Positions 51,172 through 59,531 of a DNA stretch of 64,000 nt are shown piece after piece. The notes under the pieces were generated by a model. That model was not told where the DNA came from. It did not search any database and saw nothing but the letters and a program-made list of their open reading frames with translations. Numbering within the stretch: the stretch's first letter is position 1; every line of letters starts with the position of its first letter. Origin of the DNA: Datnioides undecimradiatus (lineage: Eukaryota; Chordata; Actinopteri; Lobotiformes; Datnioididae). The position numbers and the translations under genes are program-made. The DNA lies in contig WARS01000007.1 in assembly GCA_008933995.1 (NCBI GenBank), forward strand, positions 10,161,676-10,225,675, read 5' to 3'.

Positions 51172-54100
51172 CACACACACAAATACGCAGTTGTTTTTTT
51201 CTGAACAGACATTATTGACCCCATACTGACAGATGAATGATGTGGAATAATATAAGCTTGTGTTGTGCGTTTGCAGATGTTGATGAGTGCCAGTCTAACC
51301 CATGTCTGAATGGAGCCACCTGTCTGGATGGGGTCAACTCCTTCACCTGCCTCTGCCTGCCCAGCTACGCAGGAGAGCTCTGCGAACAAGGTCAGCTATG
51401 TCTGAGAAATGGCAAAGTGATTCTGACACAATAAAAAATGTTTATAGTCAAGGTAGCACCACAGTACACTACACTATCCCTATTTCCTACTCCTATAAGT
51501 CTTACAATTGCAGTTTCGACTGCAACTTTGACTGTTTTGACTGTTTTTACTGCTGAAAAGTAACTATGTACATTGACTGCAGCACTGCACGTAAGTACAG
51601 TTTTGAGGTGCCTGTTGCTTTGGCATCTTCAATTACCAGTTACTTTGCAGATGCAGCTTAACAATACAAATTATAATCAAGAAACTGCAATATATTATTA
51701 CAAATATAATCATCTCATATTATAGCATAAGGATTCCATTTTACAAGAAACCCCACAGTATATAAAGTAAGTGGCTTCACCTTAACCAGCTGCAGCATTA
51801 ATCATAATATAGCTGTAGAATTAAGATTTTCTGAAATTTCTGAGTATGTTTTCGTCCACAGTTTTGTTTTGTTTTGGTTTTTTTTTCCCAGTTTTCTTAT
51901 CAGCTGTAACGTATCACTTACTAAGGTAATTTCAGAGAAAGGGCCATTACTTTATCAAAGGATTAAGCTGGAGCAAATGTGAATGATCTCAGCTGGTGAG
52001 CATATGAGTAGACAGCTTTCCAGCTACAGTATTTCAACACCAACAGGACCTGCGTCACCATACGTCAACAAGCTTCTAGCACCACATATTTTGCAATGAC
52101 ATGTGAATGATTTCTTTTGTGACACTTTCTTGTGCGACTGGGTAATTTATAAAATATACAACCTCAAATGTATCCAGAATTGCATGCATTGGGTCAGAGT
52201 GAGTTACTCCCCCATGCTGGAGTGCAGGAAATGGCATTGTGCACTTATATGCTTCGTATATAAATTTCGCTACAGATCAGATATTTGCTATCTTCAAACA
52301 GAAGCTTAAACTTTAAATAAAAGGTCCTATTTCTGAGATAGTGGAACTTTGTAATGTCAAAAAAGCCAGTTGGTCCAAACAAGAGCAGTCAGACGTTCAG
52401 ACATTCTTGAAACAAACCAGCAGTGAAAACACAAGAGAAGTATGTGCAAACAAAAATGGTTATTTCAAGTGCAACTGGTCAGATTAAAAGTCATTTTAAT
52501 CTTCATCCCCAGGTTTGTTTAACCTAGAGGTTCATTTCTTACTTCTCTGTTCATCTGATTGCTCATGTTTCACCACTTGTTGAACTTATTTTCTGCCTTA
52601 TTATTACTGATAGGGATGATTGCCAAGTCTAATCTAAAAACATTTATAGTAAATCTACAACAAATGGAGTATCTACCTATGGACACACTGACACACATGC
52701 ACACAGGTGGACACAGTTGTCTGAAGTAACGACACTGTTCGGTGCTCAGCTGTCTTCCAGCACTGGGTGTTGGCTCCTCAGCAGATTAGTTCCAGCTTCT
52801 CAACTAATACTTCTGCCATTACTCAGCAACTAATCGAGGTTTAGGCATACAAGCAGACTCCAGGGATTAATATTTTCCATGACAATTTACCAGCTTTCAG
52901 AGAGCTTATGATGTCTCTCCCAGTATTTTTTGAGCAAAAGTTAGACATTGTTACATTTTTCAAAAAATGAAGTGATAAGGGAATTATTATTTTTTATTTT
53001 TTTTTAGAGTTGGGTTTGGTTCTTATTGTAAGTCATAACCCCAAAGTAATGGCTACTTGACCAGGGAATGAATTGCCCATCGGGTCTTTTACTAACAGAT
53101 TTAACAGATTTAATTTCTTAAACTTTTGTTCAGATTATTAAGGGGTGAGAATGTACACTGATAAATCAAACAAGGAAGCAAGCATTAGGGCATTAAGGCA
53201 TTTTATGTATTTATATAATAATAATAATTATGCAACTGTCTACAGTTTAAAGTCATATTTTCTCAGAAACAGTCAATGGAAGAAATACTCAGACTGACTG
53301 TGTAAAAATACTAAGTATTAACAGCAAAATTTAGTATCCAGTGTCTATATGCAGTAATGGCCTAATCTGAGTAACATTAGAATATATTAGTTAATAGTTA
53401 ATATAGTAGTGAGAGAATGGCTGCCAAAAATACCAGCCATTGTCTCCATCAGCCAATCTTTCTTTTCTGGTGCCATTCTCTGATTGGCTAGTCCATTTGG
53501 CAGCCTTTCTCTTATTTGCTGTTGATTACAGCTGCCTCTCTGATTTGCAGCTGTTGCTGGGTAGCCACTTCGACAGGTAGAATGAGGCTCTTTGATCTTT
53601 TGACTCTTTTTCTAAAATGCCTTTACCTTTCCCACATAATTATTTTGAGCTGTACAGCTCTCACACAGTTATTTGACTACTGTTGTGCTTTATCTGTGCT
53701 GATAGAGGCAGTAGTAGATAGAGAACCACAGAGACAGCTGTCCTCTCATAGCTTTCTGTCAGTGGAAAAATGGGGAGAAAAAACAGATAATTGTTCTATT
53801 ATTTTGCCAGAAAGCTTTTGCAGCTGTGTGGCATTGAATCAGTGGTAAATACTACTAAATAATGCCTCAGACCTATTCAAGCACTTCTTCATCTCCTGGA
53901 CGAGGCTGTGTTTAGACTGGCGGTGTGCACTCAACTGATTCTGTGCTCGGCTACTTTCAAAGTGCCAGAAGGAGAGTCATGTATTAAAGCTCTACATTTA
54001 TTAGTTAGTGGACATGGAGACCTCACCTGACCCTTCAGGTGGCTGCACAGTGGACTTATTAAGACGAAGTGGGCTGACGATAGCTAATAGCCCGAAGCCT

Positions 54101-54408
54101 CGACAGCAACTTTCCATCCCGCCTTTATTGGCACACACATTATTCTGAAGCCACTGATACAAAACATCCATTGTTTACTGAGCCCGACAAAGCAGAGAGC
54201 TGATTATATGGCTTAAAGTCATTGTATATCAAACTAAGTGTGTGTGCGTGTTGTACATTAACTCTGTGTGTTAAAGTATGTGTTTGTGTGTCTTTTGACC
54301 TGCAGACAACTGGAGAGTTGTGATGGTTAATGAAGTCCAACTGTGTGTTACTGAGCTCATTCAGTTAGGGGCCTTTATTCCCCAGCTGGACCTCAACTCA
54401 TCCTCAGT

Positions 54409-54439
<31 letters not shown>

Positions 54440-55478
54440 CTCTCTCTCTCCCTTTGGTCTCAACAACAGAGACTGAAATAAACAAATCAAAGTTGTTGTG
54501 CAGCTGCAGTAGGTTCATTGTTACAACACACAAATCCAAACAGTTGGATGTGGGAAATGTTATGTGCATACTCGTATATACATTGTACAGTATAAAATCT
54601 TGTTCCAGCCTGGATTGTTGATTGGCTATGAACTGCACTGTAAGCAGTATAATTGACTGTTTACATTGAAATACTTCAGTGTCAACTATCAACCACTGAT
54701 GTTGAAAATCTAACTTTGGGATGGATTGCATTTTCTTTAATGCTTCATTCTTTTTACAATTTGCAGATACTGAGGTCTGTGGATTCGGTTGGCAGAAGTT
54801 TCAGTCTCACTGCTACAAGTACTTCACTCACCGTCGGACATGGGACGCTGCTGAGAGGGAGTGTAGGCTGCACGGCGCTCACCTGGCCAGCATCCTTTCA
54901 CAGGAGGAACAGCAGTATGTTAATCGTAAGTTCATGGTTTGGAATTTGTGCCACATCTAAACTGGACATCTAGACTGAAATATCTCAGCAACAATTGGTT
55001 GCATTAAAAATGGTTCATCTCCTCAAGATGAATAGTAAGGTTAAAACTTCAATTTGTCTGATACTTATATATATCCAAATAACAGAAAGTACCAAAAAGC
55101 TTTGCTATCAGGCCAAAAACCCTAATCAAAAACACATGGCAGAAGGTAAATAAATGTCTATCTTAAAAGCAGATTTGCCTGTAAGTACTTTGCTGCTTTT
55201 TATAGTTCAGTGCACTTTAAGAAAACAGTGTGTTTGGAGAGAGAATGGTCTTTAATCTAATCCATTGATGAGTGTTAGTGAGATAAAAATCAAGTCGTTT
55301 AAACAGAGTTTCCATCCAGATAATCAAAGCTGACTCTGCTTGAGCAACATGCAGGCTGTCACCCAGTTTATTGGGGAAATTGCTGAATGGCATTAAAATG
55401 GACTCAGCCTGAAGGATTCCTCTGCTCCCTGCTCTCTTGTTTGTTCACACTGTTGATTTTTCACCAGTCCTCACACTG

Positions 55479-55530
<52 letters not shown>

Positions 55531-58365
55531 TCAAGCTACAGTCTTGTTAATCAGTGCATCCCTCTTTCCTCTACAGATCTTGTTAGACTCTGATGTGTTT
55601 TACCTCTGCAGGTCTGGGCAGTGACTACCAGTGGCTTGGCCTGAATGACAAGATGTTTGAGAGGGACTTCAGATGGACTGATGGCAAGCCAATGGTAAGA
55701 CATTTTAATAAATCAATCTAACATGAGTATCTAATGAACTATTATCTATAAAATGAGAAGAAAGCCTTGCATTCTGCTTGTTGGTCATGTACTCTGTCAA
55801 TCACTACTTCCATACTAACTAAATTATCTAACACAACTACTGTTTGGGATGAACTGTAATAATTTGACCCTTTTAATGCGTGTTATGCTTTGGTTTATGA
55901 ACAAATACTTGCACAACTAATTAAGTTCCCATCAGCCTCAGCTACACTTTGTTTTAGTTGATTTGCAAATAGTAGCAGGCTAACAACCTAAACTAAGATG
56001 GTTAACAGAGAGCTCAACATCTGCATGTTGAAGAGGGATTAAGTGATGAACTTGGTTTCTTCCATGTCTGTGAAGTTGAATTAAACCAAAAACATAAATC
56101 ACTTCCTGTGTGCTGCTCTGCAGAGCATCTCCTGAGCAGCCACTGAACTCATCTGTGTTTCTTAGTCCTGATGACACATTCTCACACACGTTGCGAGTCT
56201 GATGGGAACGATCAGCTGTTGCAGCATGTGAGCCGAGTTATGCAGCCACGACGAGGGCCTGATGAGAGCCTGAAATTTGACACTTGGGGGGGACTCTGCT
56301 GTTGTAATGTGTTATCATTTAGAATAGAGGCACACCCTTACTGGGGTGAAATGTGCCTCATGTTTTGTACAATACTCGGCAGTTGCACAATAGCATGTAA
56401 CATGTAGCACATATGTTCATTTGCTTGTAGTCTTTGTTTTCAAATGAAGTGAAAGCAGCGTACCCATAGACTCCCTGCTACATATAAGCTAGAGAAGCCT
56501 TAAGTATGTTGAGGCCTGTGGTGTTATTTGTTCCAGTAGCACCACTGCCTGCTCTCTATGTGAATTACATCCAGTCACATATGTAGGATGAGTACTATCT
56601 CGTGAGAATAAGTGGTGGTTTCATAGCCCTTATGCACAGAAATAACTGAGCAGTATCAATATGATGTAGTAGTGACCCAGTTTTAATATTCAGTCAGGAA
56701 TGTCTTTCCTGGGATTGAGTAATGGATCGAATATGTTTATTGGGACATTTATTGGGTGTTTCGCAATAAAGTCAAAAAGTGAAAATGTGTCTTCTGACAG
56801 CAATATGAATACTGGAGGCCAAACCAGCCAGACAGCTTCTTCCAGTCTGGAGAGGACTGTGTGGTGATGATTTGGCATGAGGGGGGCCAGTGGAACGACG
56901 TGCCCTGCAACTATCACCTGACTTTCACCTGCAAAAAGGGAACAGGTATGCACACATGGAAACATACATGTGCACAAATGCAGCAGGTGTATCATTCTCT
57001 TGTATACTTAGAGGAGGTTTGTCAAATATGAGAAAACAGCACATCATTTGAGGTATCTCTGCTTCTGCTACAGAAAGTCTAGGGTTAAAGTCAAGGTACT
57101 ACTGGAGCTTAAAAGATCATCATTTATCATCTTGTTGCATTATGGGAATTGTAGTGTGTTCATGGAGTTCTGTTCATGTTCATTTTCACAGTTCATGTTT
57201 AGTTTCATGGATTTACATATATTGCTTATATCACTGCAAAACAGCATACTGACAATTTGTAGGTACTGTATTACCCAGAGTGTATCAATCTACCACCTGT
57301 ATCATTTTTTAAAAATGTTTGGGAGTTGACTTAATGGGCTACAACATATATCTAATATATAGTTCTTAAATGTATCAAAATTTTATATGTTAACTCTGGA
57401 TCATATGAATATGTAATGTTAAATAAGTCCAACCCTCAGAGAGTTATCACCAACTTTGTACTTAGCTCATCTGAGCTATGTACCATCTTTCAGGTCAGCA
57501 TTCCTGATTTCCAGCCTGGTACTTATTTTTGGTTTTGTCTTATCAGTTTCAAGCTCCAGCTCCAGCACAGACAGACCCACTGTTCACTACTTGCTCAGCA
57601 CCAAACAGCACATACTAGAGCATTTAGCAACTAAAGAGGCAGATTGTTTTTTTCCAGAGTTAATAGAGACCAGCAAAGAGCTCAAAGGAGAGTGAATATT
57701 AAACTTATATTCATTGGCTGGACACAAACTCCAGTGGTATAATAACAACTTTATAAAGGGATAATACGTGACTATCAGACCCCAGAAGTGACAGCATCAC
57801 AGAGTGAAATGATTTTGTTTTCTACCATCAGTCTCATGCGGGCAGCCACCTGTGGTGAAGGATGCTCGTGTTTTTGGGGCCATGAAGCCTCGCTACGAGA
57901 TCAATTCCCTTGTCCGCTATCACTGCAAACAGGGCTTCATCCAGAGACACACCCCAACAATACGCTGCCGGGCCAGTGGCCATTGGGACACCCCCAAAGT
58001 CACCTGCACAAGCCGTAAGTACTCATGTCTGTGGAACAGTGGTTCAGAAATACAAGGCTGAACAACATTTCCAAATGTTCTCGTGTGCTATTTTTCCATC
58101 TGTCTTCTCAGCTGCAACCTACCACAAGTCATTTACTATCCGGCACCGCAACAACCAGAACTACGAGCAACCAAACCGGCTCTATAACCACCACATCCAT
58201 CACACCAAGAGTCATCAGAAACACAATCAAAACCAAGAGCAGCAGCAAAGTTACAGCATGTTGCAGAGCCTCTGGAAGCCTTTCCAGAGTCTATCTGAGC
58301 AGACGCAGAGGGAGAAGAGGCATCAGCAGGTCCAAACACAGAATGAGGATCAGATGAGACACTGA
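35041..58365 (+). CDS. vcan: Versican core protein (large hyaluronan-binding chondroitin sulfate proteoglycan, 15 coding exons)
   Basis: Joined exons: 35041-35107, 35902-36366, 37962-38136, 38514-38641, 38929-39225, 43743-44744, 47960-48150, 48806-50249, 50995-51108, 51277-51390, 54767-54925, 55612-55694, 56801-56945, 57832-58014, 58112-58365; about 1606 aa for the full (V0-like) form against 3396 in human. Domain order: signal peptide, Ig-V, two link modules (G1, binds hyaluronan), GAG-alpha, GAG-beta, two EGF modules, C-type lectin, sushi, basic tail (G3). The 175/128, 114/114, 159/83/145 and 183 exon sizes are those of lecticans. Known role: pericellular and provisional matrix in heart, limb, neural crest and skin. 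Adjacent xrcc4 supports vcan over other lecticans; which teleost duplicate (a or b) cannot be told. GAG exons 7a and 7b+7c can each be skipped in frame. Confidence 0.95.
35108..35901 (+). other. vcan: vcan intron 2
   Basis: 0.8 kb intron. Short CA runs near 35291 and 35873; nothing else. Confidence 0.7.
35902..36366 (+). CDS. vcan: vcan coding exon 2 (Ig V-type domain)
   Basis: Residues about 23-177. Contains [55 protein letters not shown] and [13 protein letters not shown], the canonical lectican Ig fold with its disulfide cysteines. Two phase-compatible acceptors lie 15 nt apart (exon start 35902 or 35917), so five residues (GSCLS/V) are uncertain. A Ser/Thr/Pro-rich loop between CHF and the LRIKW tryptophan is about 26 residues longer than in human. 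Confidence 0.93.
36367..37961 (+). other. vcan: vcan intron 3
   Basis: 1.6 kb, nothing recognisable beyond chance ORFs. Confidence 0.7.
37962..38136 (+). CDS. vcan: vcan coding exon 3 (link module 1, first half)
   Basis: 175 nt, phase 1 in, 0/2 out pattern typical of lecticans. [29 protein letters not shown] and [12 protein letters not shown] match link modules that bind hyaluronan. Donor AG/GTGTGC. Confidence 0.95.
38137..38513 (+). other. vcan: vcan intron 4
   Basis: Short 377-nt intron ending in a TTTTGTTTTG run before CAG. Confidence 0.8.
38514..38641 (+). CDS. vcan: vcan coding exon 4 (link module 1, second half)
   Basis: 128 nt, the usual lectican size. [33 protein letters not shown] complete the first link module with its conserved cysteines. 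Confidence 0.95.
38929..39225 (+). CDS. vcan: vcan coding exon 5 (link module 2)
   Basis: 297 nt in one exon, phase 1 in and out, residues about 279-377. [54 protein letters not shown] and YGVFCFK define the second link module. Donor AAAG/GTGAGA. Confidence 0.95.
39226..43742 (+). other. vcan: vcan intron 6, with a 1.1-kb MITE-like element
   Basis: 4.5 kb intron between G1 and GAG-alpha. The element at 40995-42086 fills about a quarter. No exon seen elsewhere. Confidence 0.65.
40995..42086. mobile_element. MITE-like element with terminal inverted repeats (copy D)
   Basis: The left end CAGGGGTGGAAGAAGAACTC and the right end, whose reverse complement reads CAGTGGTTGAATGTAAAG, form imperfect terminal inverted repeats. 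AAGTAAAAGTAC and AAGTACTCAAGCAAAGTAC motifs lie just inside, and internal GTGGTTCCCGGCC resembles hAT-type non-autonomous elements of fish (family recalled from memory). About 1.09 kb, no transposase frame. Confidence 0.55.
43743..44744 (+). CDS. vcan: vcan coding exon 6 (GAG-alpha attachment region, 7a)
   Basis: 1002 nt, phase 1 in and out, so it can be skipped in frame (V1/V3-type). 334 residues against 987 in human. Thr/Ser/Pro/Glu-rich and disordered. Four Ser-Gly attachment sites cluster in [14 protein letters not shown]...SSSGAE at about 44167-44234 in acidic context. TTSRP-like repeats at 44278-44510, an RGD at residues 484-486, and an end [15 protein letters not shown] matching human INVYIIEVRENKTG, which fixes it as GAG-alpha. 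Acceptor CTCTCTTACAG, donor TCAG/GTGAGT. Confidence 0.93.
44278..44510 (+). repeat. vcan: Imperfect (T/A)TSRP coding repeats in GAG-alpha
   Basis: Repeats [30 protein letters not shown] within 230 bases, the last two from a tandem 18-base duplication (GGAAACCACATCCAGACC) at about 44460-44495. They resemble mucin-type repeats likely to carry O-glycans. Confidence 0.85.
44745..47959 (+). other. vcan: vcan intron 7 (between GAG-alpha and GAG-beta)
   Basis: 3.2 kb intron. Contains a MITE-like end at 47014-47058 and an exon-like open stretch at 47180-47247 that is not phase-compatible (see rejected). Confidence 0.65.
47014..47058. mobile_element. MITE-like repeat end (copy E)
   Basis: AAGTATAGTACGTAGAGTAC followed by ATTTACTTAGTTACATTCCA and CAGTG closely matches the right-hand end of the AAGTAC repeat family. 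The rest of the copy is not recognisable. Confidence 0.4.
47960..48150 (+). CDS. vcan: vcan coding exon 7 (first part of GAG-beta, 7b)
   Basis: 191 nt, phase 1 in and phase 0 out, residues 712-775. [11 protein letters not shown] aligns with human PVHDLMAEILPEFP at the start of GAG-beta, and VSFVNGKHE with human VQYINGKHL. One acidic Ser-Gly (QGSGDID). Not skippable alone without a frameshift unless exon 7c is also skipped. Acceptor TGTCCCCAG, donor GAG/GTACCA. Confidence 0.9.
48151..48805 (+). other. vcan: vcan intron 8 (splits GAG-beta)
   Basis: 655-nt intron in phase 0 that interrupts what is one exon in human VCAN. Confidence 0.85.
48806..50249 (+). CDS. vcan: vcan coding exon 8 (main part of GAG-beta, 7c)
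   Basis: 1444 nt, phase 0 in and 1 out, residues 776-1256. Begins [17 protein letters not shown], aligned to human VTTVPKDPEAAEARRGQFE, which contains the ADAMTS cleavage bond E441-A442 (V1 numbering); here E785-A786. The rest is acidic, Thr/Ser/Pro-rich, with Ser-Gly sites in [13 protein letters not shown] and ETGSGVEQ. Together 7b+7c give 545 residues against about 1750 in human GAG-beta. Acceptor GATCTTTCAG, donor AGAG/GTACAT. Confidence 0.94.
50250..50994 (+). other. vcan: vcan intron 9
   Basis: 745 nt; nothing recognised. Confidence 0.75.
50995..51108 (+). CDS. vcan: vcan coding exon 9 (EGF module 1)
   Basis: 114 nt, phase 1 in and out. [16 protein letters not shown] and [13 protein letters not shown] carry six cysteines in EGF spacing. 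The donor is ACAG/GTGTGT, the first GT of a long GT tract. Confidence 0.95.
51109..51180. repeat. (GT)29-ATAT-(AC)5 tract at vcan EGF1 donor
   Basis: GT units run from the exon boundary to 51166, then ATAT, then AC units to 51180. The GT and AC parts are complementary, so the last part can fold back. Confidence 0.97.
51277..51390 (+). CDS. vcan: vcan coding exon 10 (EGF module 2, calcium-binding type)
   Basis: 114 nt, phase 1 in and out. [20 protein letters not shown] and [16 protein letters not shown]; the DxDEC start and later aromatic are the cbEGF pattern, as in human versican. Confidence 0.95.
53412..53512. repeat. 101-bp element with 17-bp terminal inverted repeats
   Basis: AGAGAATGGCTGCCAAA at 53412-53428 and the reverse complement of 53496-53512 (AGAGAAAGGCTGCCAAA) agree at 16 of 17 positions. 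The homology continues less perfectly inward, so it may be a small foldback element. Confidence 0.75.
54409..54450. repeat. (CT)n microsatellite
   Basis: About 21 CT units with one interruption (CTCGCT), in a vcan intron. Confidence 0.95.
54767..54925 (+). CDS. vcan: vcan coding exon 11 (C-type lectin, part 1)
   Basis: 159 nt, phase 1 in and out. [39 protein letters not shown], nearly identical to human versican. Donor AATC/GTAAGT. Confidence 0.96.
54926..55611 (+). other. vcan: vcan intron 12
   Basis: 686 nt with a (CA)25 tract ending 82 nt before the acceptor. Confidence 0.8.
55480..55529. repeat. (CA)25 microsatellite
   Basis: Uninterrupted CA units in a vcan intron. Confidence 0.97.
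55612..55694 (+). CDS. vcan: vcan coding exon 12 (C-type lectin, part 2)
   Basis: 83 nt, phase 1 in and 0 out. [28 protein letters not shown], the WIGL-type core of the lectin fold. Confidence 0.96.
55695..56800 (+). other. vcan: vcan intron 13
   Basis: 1.1 kb; nothing recognised. Confidence 0.75.
56801..56945 (+). CDS. vcan: vcan coding exon 13 (C-type lectin, part 3)
   Basis: 145 nt, phase 0 in and 1 out. [14 protein letters not shown] has the QPD calcium-site motif, and [18 protein letters not shown] the WND motif and final disulfide cysteines. The lectin is expected to bind tenascins and fibulins through this domain. Confidence 0.96.
56946..57831 (+). other. vcan: vcan intron 14
   Basis: 886 nt. 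Contains a ZNF143/THAP11-like word at 57137-57155. Confidence 0.7.
57137..57155 (-). promoter_or_regulatory. ZNF143/THAP11-like motif
   Basis: The minus strand reads ACTACAATTCCCATAATGC, one base different from the known vertebrate ACTACAATTCCCAGAATGC motif. Binding is not shown by the sequence alone. Confidence 0.45.
57832..58014 (+). CDS. vcan: vcan coding exon 14 (sushi/CCP module)
   Basis: 183 nt, phase 1 in and out. [52 protein letters not shown] give the four cysteines and tryptophan of a complement control repeat. Confidence 0.95.
58112..58365 (+). CDS. vcan: vcan coding exon 15 (C-terminal tail and stop)
   Basis: 254 nt including TGA at 58363-58365, 84 residues. Starts [13 protein letters not shown] (human SAYQRTYSMKYFKN) and is then rich in His, Asn, Gln, Lys and Arg, about twice the length of the human tail. 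Confidence 0.92.
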
Positions 58366-59531
58366 TTTGTGCTTTTGAAAATCAGCTTAGTGTTGGCAGC
58401 CAATCACAGCAGGCTGGCTATTTCAGTCCAGAGGCATCAGTAAACAGAGAGATGCACTGAACTGTCTATCAATGGCTCTCAACAGGACAAGAGACATGTT
58501 TCACTGACATGTACATTGCCCAAAAACACTCTAGGATCTGAACCGTAACACTAGTGAGAATTAAGTTTTCCTGGTACAGTTTGTTCACTGATTATATCAA
58601 GTCTCAGTGCTCTAGAAAGGAAGACTGGTGTCTTAATGGTTTCACTGTGTGTGACTCTTAATACACCACATTAAAGGTCTATGAGTCACCACTGTGTTCC
58701 CATTCCCCAAGATCCTGACCTGATCTCAGCATGGTCAAGCAAACCAGTGTAATCTTAATTGAAAGGTACCAACGTTTACACTCATTGTTTCTCATCAAAA
58801 CTCACTGTTTGGTATCCTTGACTTGTTGACTGTATTTCCTTCCCCATAAAACACTTTTTTAAAGAATTATAGACGTCCATGTTTGCTGGCAGGGAGATTT
58901 TTAGCGTCCATAATGTCCTGCAGTTTATTACTTAATGACTTTTTGTAAACAAAAACGCTAAAGTGGAAACTTTTCAAACGAAAGTGATTATTGAAAATGA
59001 AACCCCCACCTAATAAAAATTGCTCAGTAGCGCTACCGGTGGTCATAAACTCCACAGGGCACCTTTAACCATGGAAAATATGGCACATACAAACTAAGCA
59101 GTGGAGCGAAACCGAAACACATTATTCTCTGAAATATTTGTGGTTTATTTTTATATGAGCTTGCCCAGTAGTTTAAAGAATCTAGATAATGTTTTTGTAG
59201 GGATAAAAGAGGATTAATTCATCCCTTTAAATTATTATCATAAAATTTGTCCAGTTTCAGTTTGTGCTGTTTGTTATGACCCGTTTCCACTGGCTGATTT
59301 CCCATGTAGATTTTTGTAAAAAGTGTTCAGTTGAGTAAAGGGAGTGGAGAGAATTAAAGAGCAGCACACACAGAGCTGGAGAGGCGATTATTATGAATGT
59401 GTGGTGTGTGTGTGTGTGCGCGCGCTGGGGCTATTAATCATAGGATATATAATACAGATATTATTTGACATCATATGAATTTAACTTATTGTATACTTAA
59501 ACACTATGAATGGACTGTGATACTAAATAAA
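58366..59531 (+). other. vcan: vcan 3' UTR (putative)
   Basis: From stop to AATAAA at 59526. An earlier AATAAA lies at 59012-59017, so a shorter form is possible. Short TG/CG-alternating tract near 59401-59424. Confidence 0.55.
59526..59531 (+). terminator. vcan: vcan poly(A) signal AATAAA
   Basis: Canonical hexamer 1.16 kb after the stop, in a TGATACTAAATAAAGGTCATT context. Confidence 0.5.

Larger units (their letters stand above)
51391..54766 (+). other. vcan: vcan intron 11
   Basis: 3.4 kb. Contains a 101-bp inverted-terminal element at 53412-53512 and a (CT)n tract at 54409-54450. No exon recognised. Confidence 0.65.

Noticed and set aside
54653..54973. Overlapping frame across the lectin exon
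   Set aside because: Shadow of the real versican exon 54767-54925 in another frame.
58880..59065. Possible dispersed repeat in the vcan 3' UTR
   Set aside because: It has a familiar teleost-like end (CTCCACAGGGCACCTTTAA) but I could not find a second copy here or name the family.
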